From assembly GCF_000346465.2 (NCBI RefSeq), contig NC_034014.1:8332756-8396755 (forward strand): DNA of 64,000 nt, read 5' to 3'. The notes under the pieces were generated by a model. That model made no database searches and was not told where the DNA came from. It worked only from the letters and a program-made list of their open reading frames with translations. The position numbers were made by a program, and so were the translations under genes. Positions 12,272 to 23,250 of this stretch are shown one piece after another. This DNA comes from Prunus persica (Eukaryota; Streptophyta; Magnoliopsida; Rosales; Rosaceae). Position 1 is the first letter of the stretch; each line of letters begins with the position of its first letter.

Positions 12272-12546
12272 GCGGGGGTGCACGAGAGGTGAGGACAAAC
12301 CAGTAACCGCGAGACACCTGCGTGTATAATACAACAAGTGCGGCAGTACCACCATCAAACCTCTCGAGGGGCAATTTGGTCAACGCGGGAATTCTACACG
12401 CGGGGCATCGGCGTTTCTTTGTTTAACCGCACGGGGGAAACACCGGGTAAAGACCCCTAACTTTTTTACCCGATACATCAACCGGGTTTGGGTTTAGGGT
12501 TTAAGCATCGCGTGTATTTCCCAGCCCCACACCCCCAAGTTAAAGT
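12268..12546 (-). ncRNA. TR: Telomerase RNA (TR), Pol III-transcribed
   Basis: Plant telomerase RNAs are roughly 260-300-nt Pol III transcripts with U6-like promoters; this locus has each expected part. Upstream are a perfect USE and a TATA box 24 bases apart. The transcript (start about 12546-12543, end about 12268, roughly 275 nt) carries a template TTAAACCCTAAACCC (12504-12490), nearly two complements of the TTTAGGG repeat. Helices visible by eye are GGGGGTG (12536-12530) with CACCCCC (12280-12274), joining the two ends; GGGAA plus ACACGCG (12522-12518, 12515-12509) with CGCGTGT plus TTCCC (12402-12396, 12391-12387), enclosing template and pseudoknot; and CGGGTAAA (12472-12465) with TTTACCCG (12451-12444), whose GGGG loop (12457-12454) can pair with CCCC (12437-12433) as an H-type pseudoknot. 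The transcript ends are estimates. The template is seen directly; the identity is inferred from the combination. Confidence 0.87.
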
Positions 12547-12565
12547 CGATGTTCCTCCGCATCCA

Positions 12566-12572
12566 ATATAAA
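12566..12572 (-). promoter_or_regulatory. TATA box of the TR gene
   Basis: TTTATAT on the minus strand, 24 bases downstream of the USE. In plant snRNA-type genes a spacing of about 24 gives Pol III and about 34 gives Pol II, so this one predicts Pol III. Confidence 0.85.
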
Positions 12573-12596
12573 GGGCGAGAAAGTTCTTGTAGCAGT

Positions 12597-12607
12597 CGAT
12601 GTGGGAC
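12597..12607 (-). promoter_or_regulatory. Upstream sequence element (USE) of the TR gene
   Basis: GTCCCACATCG on the minus strand matches the plant snRNA USE consensus RTCCCACATCG at every base. I noticed no other perfect copy in the window. Confidence 0.9.
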
Positions 12608-12619
12608 ATTTTGGCTGCG

Positions 12620-15600
12620 AATATCTCAGGAGAACAGACCAGCTGCCCCAAAAAGGTTCCTTCAGCAAACGAAGTGCCCATAGGAATGTTTAATTGCCTA
12701 ATTAACTAGACGCATACACGATTAATAAATGTTCTAGATGGGTTTTCTATATGGAATATTTGATACCATAAATATTCTGAAGAAAATGTAGTTAGTCCAC
12801 TCGTTGAAATTTTTTTGGTTCTGTTATTGACAATATATTTGACGATAATACAAAAATACCAAACAAACTGTCTAATGTCTAGACTGGAAATTAATTACAT
12901 CAATTGGATGTTTAATTAGATAACTATTTAATTAAATAATGATTTGTACGCAATTGACCCCAAATTTTTTTTAAAATTTTTCCCTCCCATAAGTTAATCC
13001 TAGAATATTCGAACATTATTTGAAAAAATGATTGCGATATACCTTTTCTGTGTAGTTGCTTTGATTGGGTCAAGTTACTATATTCAGATAGCCTTTGTTG
13101 TTGCTTTCAACTTATACATTAATTAACTGACTAACTAACCGACAAGTATGTCCTTTTTAACTTACCATTGCTTTAAAATAATCTTACTCCTCATTGACTG
13201 GAGTGTAGTATGGAAGCTATGCAACTGTTTAAAAGATTTTGGGTCCTTTTTCAATTTTCAATTTATTTTGGATTAGATGCTCACATTTTAATGTATAAAA
13301 TGATTTATGTGGTAGGCTCAACAGCCCTACATGTTCCTACGTGGATAAAAATTATTTACATATTAGGCACAAAAAATACTAAACATAAAGGAACGTATCG
13401 AAAATGTCTCACATTAAACGATGAAAATATTGCAATAATGATATCTTGAATTTCTCCACCAACTAAATTTAAGTTAAATGCTCACATTCTAATCCAACCA
13501 AACATGACAACCAAAACAAGCTTCAACACTCTGGTTTTCATGTTTGGCTTGTTGGGAGGACACTGGAGGTGGTGTTATTTATCTTCACAATTTTCTAATG
13601 GATATTAGCTCATTGTTTGACTTGTTTTGTCTTATACATAAATGCTTATAATTAGTTTGAGGAACTTCTAGAAGTTCTTACAGAATTCTTTATTCCAAGA
13701 TTGTAATTGTATTTTATCAAGTATTGCTAAACGAATCTTAAAATTAAGGGAGACTTTGGAAAATCCCAAAGGAGAGAGAAAATTTTTAAAAGAAGCAAAA
13801 ATGGACAAAATTGCCCTTATTTATTTTTTGATTTCATAAGAAATCCTTTACATTTGCATGTCTTTGGTTTGAAAGTTGAGAGGTTATTCCGTCTTTTTTG
13901 AAAAAGCTTTGGCTTTTTCCAAAAGTGAAAGTTTTTTTATGGGTAAAACCTAAATTTACTTAAAAGGAATCAAGTATACTTTATAATCTAAGTACACTTT
14001 AATATTTAAATCAAAATATAAAATTAACTAAATACACCTTATTTAACTATCAAAAATACCTTCGGTACACCCTAATACACCAATTCTCCTCTCCAGCATA
14101 AGTGTTTTCAATGCCCCATTCGCTTTTTCTTGGCCTCCCTCTATATTGAAAGCTGACCGAACCTAATGCAAAACATATATCAGCGTTCACAATTTGAAGA
14201 TTCTTCTGCTTTTGAATTGCTAGCAATACCTGGAAAACATCTAAGCAGTAACTAAGGATGGACATTAATTCCCCAATTAAAAAGCTTTATCAAGTATGAA
14301 ACAATCAAAGATCATTCAAGTGAATCAAGTCCATTACCCAGAAATCCAACACTGAAAATGAACAAGTTGAATGGACAAAATCCTGAGCATGCATTTAGTA
14401 ACCTGCTACACAAAAAATGAACAAAAATTCAGAACTCCCTTGAAGCCATGACAACCTAAGAACGCCCAGCATATACAATTTACATAAAAAAAATGTATAT
14501 AAAAAAAAAAAAAACCAAACTTTAGTCCATCCCTCATTCTGATTTGAACTTGAAGTTCGATTGGAAATACATAAGGGACCCTATAAACTTGGAAACTATC
14601 CTAAATAAGATTCCTGACGATTTCCAGGAGATTTAATAACTTGATTTCCGGTGATTTTTAAAAACTAATGATTTGGTAAATCGTGGCTTTTGCAGAATTC
14701 AAAAAAATTCTGAAATAGATGGTTCTAATCATTTGATTAGGGTTTAATATGGTAAATAGGATATACTTATTAAAATTACATTTGTTTTACAATTTAATAT
14801 ACTATTTTTGGTCATTTTTTATTATGATAAATTAGTAATTCAATAAATAGTTGGGTAATAGAGTGTAATCGGTTAATTTTAGGGTTCGTTTAGCAGCACT
14901 CATAATATATCGTTAACTTTTATATAAAAAAAATTAAAATTAAAATGATATTAATTTTGTGGATTCCTGAAAATTTCTTCCTAAAATCCAGACTTCTAAT
15001 GAGGAAACTAATTTCTACAATAATTCGCAAATTTCTTGTTCTCAAAAGAGTTACATTAACGGACTTGACTCTAATTTCCCATGTGATTCCATGGACTATA
15101 TCATTAACTTTTCCCTTCTTGCATACAAGTTTTTTTTCTTCTTTCTTTTTCTTTGCTTTATTTATTTATTTATTTATACAAGTGATATTCCATTTTGGAA
15201 ATACTTCCCTTCTTATTAGGTAAGTAGGAGCTACTACATTTTTGTAATAGCAGTGTGACATATGTGCAAAAAAATTTCTCTCTGTGTTTTTGATGAAATA
15301 TTTTTGCATATTTGTTAAACTATGATTCGCATAAGGCGGGATCTCATTAGCCGTAAAGAGACAAGTAGTATCCTTCTACTTTAATCTAATTTAATTTAAA
15401 CTATGAGAAAATAAATTCAAACTCAAGTACAGACTATATAGAGCACATCCGCTATAGCAACTTCTATGTTTTCTTTCCTTTTATTAAATTGTAAACAGAG
15501 TGATTATTTTTGTAATTAAATATTGTTGCCAGTAAGGACACCGATTTTCGCCGGCCATTAGAAATATACTTCTTTGATTTTTGACTAGTCAGAACAGTGA

Positions 15601-15660
15601 CATATTCTCTTCTATTCTTGTTGACCAAAATAAAATAATAATTCTCTTCCATTCTTTGAT
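12620..15660. other. Intergenic DNA between the TR gene and the second carboxypeptidase
   Basis: No coding region can be supported. It is AT-rich with scattered repeat-like stretches. A less AT-rich patch at about 14080-14260 could be an old gene fragment, but I cannot assign it. Confidence 0.4.
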
Positions 15661-15670
15661 ATCTCATAGT

Positions 15671-15680
15671 CTATATATAA
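15671..15680 (+). promoter_or_regulatory. TATA box of the second S28 carboxypeptidase gene
   Basis: CTATATATAA about 75-85 bases upstream of the start codon at 15756, matching the arrangement upstream of copy 1. Confidence 0.6.
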
Positions 15681-15755
15681 CCGTCGTTAGTTCCAGCTCT
15701 GAAAACACACAACTCAAACTCTCCAATAGCATTTTGCTACAAACTTAACCTACTC

Positions 15756-18700
15756 ATGTCTTTACTTCAATGCCTTGTGCTAATTATTTCTCTCTCTATC
15801 AAAACCTCAGTTTCTTCTGCACAGCTGAATATCCCACGGCTGAGTCCAAATGGAGGAACATTTTTACGCAGAAATTATTTTGCACACGACCAGCAGAAAA
15901 CTATGTCTGCTGCTGATCCAATTAATGATTTTGAAACATTTTATTATAACCAAACACTTGACCATTTCAACTTCAGGCCTGATAGCTTCAATACTTTTCA
16001 ACAAAGATATTTGATCAATTTCAAGCATTGGGGTGGCTCCAATGTTAGTGCACCAATATTTGCTTACCTTGGCGAAGAAGAAGCAATTGATGTTGATCTC
16101 TCTATTGTTGGCTTTCTGAGTGAGAACGCCCATCAGTTCCAAGCTCTCCAGATATTTATAGAGGTATGTATATCGCATACCGATAGACGTAAATATTCAT
16201 ATATATATATATAGGGAAATGTTCTCTTACCAGATAAACGTTGATTAGGGTGAATTCTTATACGTTACTTTGTTTTGAGACTTTTATTTTTCTCATTCTA
16301 GCACCGGTACTATGGGAAATCGGTCCCATTCGGATCAAGGGAAGAGGCATTTCAAAATGCAGACACTCTTGGGTACTTCAACTCAGCCCAAGCGCTAGCA
16401 GATTATGCAGAGGTCCTCATTCACGTAAAGAAGAAACTCCATGCTCAGCATTCTCCGGTGATTGTTATCGGGGCATCGTATGGTGGAAGTGAGTGATTCC
16501 ATACCCATCTCTGCAAATACGATTGATTAATTAAGTATCCAGAAAATTTTTGTCCATGTTTTTAATTATTTTTCCTTTCTCATTTTGTATTTTTGATGCA
16601 GTGCTTGCTTCATGGTTTCGGCTAAAGTACCCCCATGTTGCTCTAGGAGCTCTAGCCTCATCAGCTCCAATTCTTTACTTTGATAACATTGTTCCCCCGG
16701 AGGATGGATATTATTCAATTGTTACCAAAGATTTTAGGGTAATATATTTCCCTTTTGTTCACCCGTTTGTCTTAGCATCAATATTTTATTTAATTAAAAA
16801 AAACTCTTAATTACTATTTATTGGCATGCACGTGTAGGAAGCGAGTGAGACTTGCTACCAAACTATAAAGAAGTCGTGGTCTGACATTGATGCAATTGCT
16901 TCTCAGCCTGAAGGCCTCTCATTTCTTAGTGAGAAATTTCACACTTGCAGGTAGCTGCTCACAGAGCTAGCCTTTCCATTATGGGATGATGATTAACATA
17001 TATAATCATAACAGCTAGCTAATTCTGATGATTATAGGAGTTATTCTACTTAATCAAGAAATTCCAAGCTTGCACGTAGCCCTCTCGATTCTTTATTTTT
17101 TTTATTTGTCATTTTCATGTTGGCATTTAAACAATTATAGTAGTTAATTCTAATGTTTAAGTCTTTTCTCTTTTGTTTTATTGTCATTTACATAATAACA
17201 AAAGTAGATTCTAAAGATTAATCTGTCATTACTCTTTCGTTTGCTTGTTGCATAGGATATTTATACATAATGACGAAAGTTAAGATTTAAGGTTTAAATT
17301 TCTATGACATCTTGGTAGTGTGTATAAAAGAATAACGAGAGTTAATTCTAACTATTATTGTCATTACCCTTTTCTTTTCTAGGCCCTTGAAGAAATCGTC
17401 CGAGCTGAAGAACTACTTGGATAATTTGTATTGTAACGCAGCTCAATACAATAGTCCACCAAGTTATCCAGTCACTGTTGTATGTGGGGCCATTGATGGA
17501 GCTTCTGGAAATGATACTCTTACTAAAATATTTGCGGGCGTTGTTGCATTTAGTGGAAACACGTCATGCTATGTTAATCAACCCAGAAATTTAACTGAAA
17601 CAGATATGGGCTGGAGTTGGCAGGTAATTAATTATAACTATTCACATAACTTGTCACCTTATCTTAATTATTGATATGAATTTTCCTAATTATGAATCTA
17701 CTTAAAAAGTATTAACAATGGTCACGATGACAATTACCAAATTATTTAATTTAAGTTCAACCCTATATATCATTTATATAAACAATTGTGTTCCATAAAA
17801 TGGAATATATTCCTTTAATTAGCAGGGTTGTGGATACGTAACTTTGCGCATGCGCAACTCTGTATAAACCAACCCGAATACACGATGCATATGTTTTGGA
17901 GAGTGTATGTTCTTAATGTTGATTGTGGGAACGGTCCACTTGATAACATCTAGATGAGATCACATTGACTTGCACACGCATGCTAGCTAGTTGCTTACAA
18001 GTTACATATTTTATTAAGTCACCATTCAAAAGGAATATTGCCTTTTCTTTTATACATGTTGCTTGAAATTTGTTGCAATATATACAAGCCAAGTTTTATA
18101 TATTGATATATATATATATATATAGTCTTGATCTCTTGGATTAAAGGGGTCTAAGAGATTTGTGGTCATTTATCGTTGAATGTAAATTTAACGGTTCACT
18201 CACTCTTATACTCATTTTAAGAAACTTTTTTAAACTATTGAATTAATATCCAACGGTAAATAATCACAATCTCTTGAACTCCCATATATAACTCTCATCA
18301 CCTATATTTCAAAATAACTAAAACAGAAATTCAATCAACTTAAAGAATATATATATATATATAAATAGTATTTTTCCAAACAGAAATTCAACATAATATG
18401 AACGAAAACTACTGACTTTCTTTCTTTGACAAATGGTATTTTTCCAAATAATGTTTATTAAATGGTTGAACAGCAATTAACTTGTATGCCACGTCCGTTA
18501 TATCATGTGGTATACACATGCTTTTATTAAAATATTCTGACATAATCTTATAAAATCCTTTTGACCAAAAAAAAAAACATGTTGTAGAATCCTCCTCCTT
18601 TCCCAACTGTATTTCTCCTCAACTCTCTAATCTGAGAGGGTTCGATCCCGTACGTAAATAGTTAGCAAAAAGTTTTTGAGATGAACATCGAAACTTCGAG

Positions 18701-20259
18701 GGCAATTTATTGAAAGCTTTAACTAATATAATAGGCCTAGTCCTGATTTAGAATGTTAAATAAAAGGGCGTCTTGAATAAAATCAGAGAATACTTCTGAC
18801 TAAAGAGTCATAATTGATAACAGTCCCCCATAATTTAATTTTTAACAGCTAACACTAGAGCAAAATAGACGTAAGGAAATCGAAAACTATAGTGGTGGCT
18901 TGTAGCTTCAGCGTTTGTGACCATTTACCCCCACCCAAGGCCAAAGTTCTAAATAATCACTCCTCCCATTTGTTCACCTTTGAGACCATATTAAATTGAT
19001 GCACAATAAGTGAGAGTAATTAACTAACAAGATGCATCGTTGTCTTTTGTATTCTCTACTCATTAGAATTTAAGTATATCGACTCGTACCATTTAGTGAT
19101 TACTTTAGTGATATTTCTCTTCACACATATTCAGAATATATACATATCTGATAGTTTTTTTTTTTTTTCCCGAAATCAAACAAAAAAGAAAAGAAAATGT
19201 AGCTTTATTAAATCACACCTTATAATATGGTGATGACTAATAATCTGTAGTGTATTTAGACATGTAGTGACATGGTGATTCCGATGGCCAGCGTCAGCAA
19301 CGACAGCATGTTTCCAGCTTACCAATTTGACCTAAAAGACTACATCAAATCCTGCAAGGCACAGTATGGCGTCCCTCCTCGACCTCATTGGGTCACTACT
19401 TACTTTGGAGGCCATGTATGTATCAATCAACTATCTTATAATTATATATATTCTCAAAATCATATCACTCTTCTTTTTTTTCTTCTTCATATTTGAAAAC
19501 TAATGCTAGCAAAAATTAATTGTTATGCCAAACAGGATATAAAACTAGCACTTGAAAGGTTCGCTAGCAACATTATTTTCTCCAATGGGCTAAGAGATCC
19601 TTACAGTAGTGGCGGGTAAGCATATGAACATGAATAAACAACTTATGTTATGTTTACTTTACCAAGTTTAACGGTCTGTTTAATTCTCATCGCAGAGTGT
19701 TGGAGGACATATCAGACACCATCGTTGCCGTCCATGCAAAGAATGGTACCTTCCAAATTCACTATTCTCACAAGGGCTGAATCCGAAAACAAAATGTAAC
19801 ATTTCAAATATGTTGCATTTGAGAAAGTTTTCTCGGGGCAGCTCGTATACATTCTCACACTATCGTTCCACATTATAATAGTCATTGACATTCGTAACAA
19901 ATGATAAGGTGGCTAAAAATATTATTTGTGCCTAATAGCTAACAATCACGGTTATTTGTACACATTGTGCTATTAGACATTAATAGTGTCTTTACCCACC
20001 TCTTCGAATACCAATGACTATGATGTTGTTTTCTTGTACGTAAGGAAAAAAATCTAAAAAGATAGAGATATAAAATATTTTTTTTATATTATAATATGAA
20101 ATTAAATTGTATTTTGCAGGGTCTCATTGCTTGGATATCCTTAATGCAGACAACATTACTGATCCAGACTGGTTAGTAAATCAGCGGAAAATTGAGGTGA
20201 AGATCATTAAACGTTGGATAGCCAGGTACTATGCCGACCTTCAGGCATTTAAAAAATAG
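15756..20259 (+). CDS. S28 serine carboxypeptidase (lysosomal Pro-X carboxypeptidase-like), copy 2
   Basis: Nine coding exons: 15756-16163, 16302-16488, 16602-16738, 16838-16950, 17383-17623, 19260-19415, 19536-19615, 19696-19745, 20120-20259. They encode 503 aa. Intron positions and phases match copy 1 throughout, and six of the nine exon lengths are identical. There is an N-terminal signal peptide of about 20-23 residues. The triad is Ser at about 195, Asp at about 435 (RDPYSSGG) and His at about 460 (GSHCLD). The nucleophile elbow is GASYGG where copy 1 has GGSYGG; GxSxG is kept. The C-terminus is shorter, ending two codons after a shared RAY/QAF-type segment. Intron 5 is enlarged to 1.6 kb and holds a MITE copy. 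The gene appears intact. Confidence 0.92.
18124..18290 (+). mobile_element. Degenerate MITE copy in intron 5 of carboxypeptidase copy 2
   Basis: Shares long phrases with the MITE at 22025-22207 (GATCTCTTGGA at one end, ATCTCTTGAACTCC near the other, TTCACTCACTCTT in the middle, ATTAATATCCAACGGT). Its ends are eroded and no target duplication is visible. It is flanked on the left by a TA microsatellite (about 18108-18124). Confidence 0.6.
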
Positions 20260-20850
20260 ATAAGATGTCTCATGGAAACTTGATTAGGGCAAAGATCCTT
20301 TGCTAAAGACAATTAAGGGTGGGCTTGCAGGCCAAAAGTTGTTAATAAGTTGCATGTAATTTTGCATCACCTCTCTCTCTCTCTCTCGGATGCCCTCAAA
20401 CTTTGTCTCTAGTATCAATGCCATATCCCATAAGTTTCTGTTGTCTTGTTATTCTTTTACAAGAAATATTATTTTCTCAAAATCTTACCTAGATTTCTAA
20501 AGATTCCCACTAAAACATATACACCCTCAAATGGAATTCATGATCAATATCATATGGAGGAAACAATAATTTTGGCATAATATTCTTGAGAATCATTCCT
20601 TTATTACCCTTGAAGCACTTTCGTACAAGGACTCCACTCTACCAAATTTTCTATATGGCTGATACTTCATACAGAAATATAGAAATGGTTACTATTTTGG
20701 CCAAAATGCAACCACCCAACTGATCTTCAACAAGAAACCCGTCATTATCAATTGGTTTTATTTCTATTGATCACGAACCAAAAAACAAACGAGAGAGTTG
20801 GTAAGACAGTAGCTATAGGATACAGACACATTTGGTTTGCTTCTTCGGTG
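20260..20850. other. 3' flank of carboxypeptidase copy 2
   Basis: Presumed 3' UTR, then AT-rich DNA with a CT microsatellite near 20370-20388. No gene seen. Confidence 0.4.
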
Positions 20851-20856
20851 TTTATA

Positions 20857-21745
20857 TTGACTACTCTCTTTTTCTTGATCATAAACACAAAGCTACCTCT
20901 TTCGGTGTTTATATTAGTGTGTATGTCGATGATGTAATTATCACAGTTTGAAATGCCAATGAGATTTCCAAGCTTAAGAACTTCCTACATCAGCGATTCA
21001 AGCTAAAAGACTTGGGTAATCTCAAATATATTCTTGGGATTGAGGTATCAAGATCAAGAAAAGGGATTTGTTTGAATCAACAGTATGCTTTAGATATTAT
21101 CAAAGACACGGTTTTATTGAGAGCTAAGCCCGAGCCTTTTCTCATGGAACAAAATTTGAAACTAAACAATATTGATGGCAATATTCTGAACAACCCAGCC
21201 TATATCTCCATTTGATTCGAAGACTTATATTTATCACCTGGTCAATCTATCCTATTGCCATTCCATAATGAATTACAGTTATGAGATTTTTGTGATTCAA
21301 ATTGGGCAAAAAGATCAACCACCAGCTATTGTGTGTTTCTTGGTAATAATTTAAAAATAAAAAAAAACAGCCCTTTGTCTCTAGATCTTCTTCAGAAGTC
21401 AGCCAAGTATAGGGTCATGGCTGTAGCCACATGTGAGTTGCAATGGGTATGATATCTTTTACCAAATTTTGGTATATCACATTATTTTCCCAGTGTACTT
21501 TACTGCGACAACAAAGCTGCCATGTACATAGCAACAAATCTGATTTATCATGAACTAAACCAAACACATCGAAATCAATTGCCATGTTGTTCATGAGAAA
21601 ATTCAAGATGGTTCATTACGTACTGTATTGATTTCTTCCAAATATCAGATTGGAGATATGTTTACAAAGGCATTGGGCAAGGAAGCTTTCCTACAATTAA
21701 AAGGAAAGTTGAATCTATTGGACATACATGCTCCAATTTGAGGGG
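20857..21745 (+). pseudogene. Ty1/copia pol remnant (RT end and RNase H)
   Basis: Scrambled but recognisable copia pieces in order: the catalytic YVDD region (about 20918-20932), LKDLGNLKYILGIEV (about 21003-21050), the RNase H phrase CDSNWAKRSTTSY (about 21292-21330), the ACELQW motif (about 21427-21450), CDNKAA (about 21504-21522) and FTKALGKEAFLQLK (about 21660-21702), then a GAGGGGGT polypurine-like tract at about 21740. Several stops, frameshifts and a deletion break it. LTR sequence after the tract is not evident beyond a few bases. It is a different copia lineage from the one at 1-2812. Confidence 0.8.
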
Positions 21746-22024
21746 GTGTTTAAATCAAGCTTTAATTGAAGGATGACTTTTTTTGATTGAACTGGGAGTT
21801 GTATAATGACTATTATGGAGTGCCAATAACGGTCCCGAAAGTTGCACTAGTCTAAAAATCTTTGTCAGAAAGATGGGATCGACTAGGATGTCCCTCTTAA
21901 AGAAAATTAAACCATTGCTTAAATAAATTGAACAATGCACCTTAATGACTTAATGATGTGTTTACTAATTAGAAATTAGAATTCGAATCAGGAATTGAAT
22001 TCTAATTATGAGAATTCATGTGTT

Positions 22025-22207
22025 CAGTCCTGATCTCTTGGACCATAGGGGTCCAAGAAATTTGTGGTCACTCGCCGTTGGATGTAAATTCAACGGTTCA
22101 CTCACTCTTGCACTTATTTTAAAAAACCTTTTTCAACCATTGGATTAATATCCAACGGTGGGTGACCACAATCTCTTGGACTCCTGTGGTCCAAGAAATC
22201 AGGACTG
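22025..22207. mobile_element. 183-bp MITE with a 10-bp target duplication
   Basis: The ends CAGTCCTGAT and ATCAGGACTG are perfect inverted repeats, and inner arms (CTCTTGGACCATAGGGGTCC against GGACTCCTGTGGTCCAAGA) extend the foldback over most of the length. The 10-mer TTCATGTGTT stands directly on both sides (22015-22024 and 22208-22217). A 9-10-bp duplication points to the Mutator superfamily. A second, older copy sits in the carboxypeptidase intron at about 18.1-18.3 kb. Confidence 0.85.
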
Positions 22208-22312
22208 TTCATGTGTTTACTTCATATCAATAAATTAAAAAGTAAGTGGGACCCACACAAAATTAGGAATTGAATTCTTGATTTTGGAGAAATTTAATTC
22301 TTTGGTGGGAGG

Positions 22313-22640
22313 TGGTTTTTTTTTTTTTTTTTGGGTCAAGGCAAACTCCCTTCATTAAACATGCAAAAACATTACAAGAGTTTGAAGGCTGGTAGAAGCA
22401 TAAGACATAGGCCCAAAAGATTACAAAACAGAATTTTAATACAAGCAAGGCCCACATACAAAGTTTCAAACCAAAACAACCCAAAAACTGAAAAACAAGT
22501 TGCAGCCACACCATCCACAGCAAAACAGCCAAACCACCATTCAAGTCCACACCACCATGAGAGAGTTTCTGGTAACATAGTGAACCAAAAGTACGAACAG
22601 AAGATGGGGGTGAACAAGCCACCCGCGCCAAATGCGCTCC
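22313..22640 (-). mobile_element. LINE-like 3' end fragment with poly(A) tail
   Basis: A T-run at 22316-22332 followed by GGGTCAAGGCAAACTCCC and TTCATTAAACATGC reads on the minus strand as AATGAAGGGAGTTTGCC plus poly(A), the usual 3' end of plant L1-type retroelements. The rest is about 300 bp without recognisable domains, and I cannot define a target duplication. It is inserted within the Harbinger-like element. Confidence 0.5.
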
Positions 22641-22960
22641 AATAATTCTAATTCATGGAGAACTAATTCATTAGGAATTCATCTTTTTTGCTCATTATAT
22701 CCTCACACAATTTTTAAAATTTCAAATTTTCCATCTACTTTAACCCAACAATGAGGATATTTTAGTAATTAGTATCACTCCTACCCCAATTCCATATCAT
22801 TTAATAAACAACTTCAATAGAAATCCGGAATCTACTCTCCTCAATCCATATGGTTTAGTAAACAACTTCAATAGGAATCCGGAATATAATTCTTCTCAAT
22901 CCAACTCCTCCTCAATTCAATTCCTCCTAATCCGATTACGGATTGGTAAACATGACATAA

Positions 22961-23250
22961 GTGAAACTTGAAAATTTTGTATTGGGTGTACATCTCAAAT
23001 TGATGGGTGCAAATAATAAAAAAGTATTGCTAACAATGCACCCATAGCCCATTATCATACAAGCCTATTACTTTCAGCAGAGCCGTGAACCTTGGCCCAA
23101 AGCCACGGCTCTGCAAATCACACCATCGTCTGCTTGCTTGCACGCTCGGAGAACTGACGAAATTAAGAACTGCCACTTTGCCAAATTTGTCAAACAGAAA
23201 AAACCCTGCAATCTTTGTATTTGATTTAGGGTTTTTCACAGTGAGATAGA
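22961..23250 (+). other. Promoter and leader region of the ATP10-like gene
   Basis: About 290 bases of unique-looking sequence upstream of the start codon at 23251. No clear TATA box was picked out, as is common for housekeeping genes. Confidence 0.4.

Larger units (their letters stand above)
21954..22957. mobile_element. Harbinger-like element carrying two nested insertions
   Basis: Imperfect terminal inverted repeats (left TGATGTGTTTACTAAT, right ATTGGTAAACATGACA) are flanked on both sides by TAA (21951-21953 and 22958-22960), a 3-bp duplication typical of PIF/Harbinger (Tourist-like) elements. Without the inserts at 22025-22207 and about 22313-22640 it would be about 490 bp. No transposase is present, so it is non-autonomous. 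The superfamily is inferred from the termini and duplication only. Confidence 0.5.

Noticed and set aside
12484..12504. Interstitial telomere repeat
   Set aside because: Only about two to three units are present, and they sit at template position inside a Pol III gene with matching helices, so template is the better explanation.
12478..12681. 67-codon minus-strand open frame across the TR promoter and template
   Set aside because: It overlaps the USE, TATA and template, has no domain and is explained by chance within a non-coding gene.
14050..14265. Minus-strand 71-codon open frame of slightly higher complexity
   Set aside because: No recognisable domain, splice context or neighbouring exon could be supported; left as intergenic.
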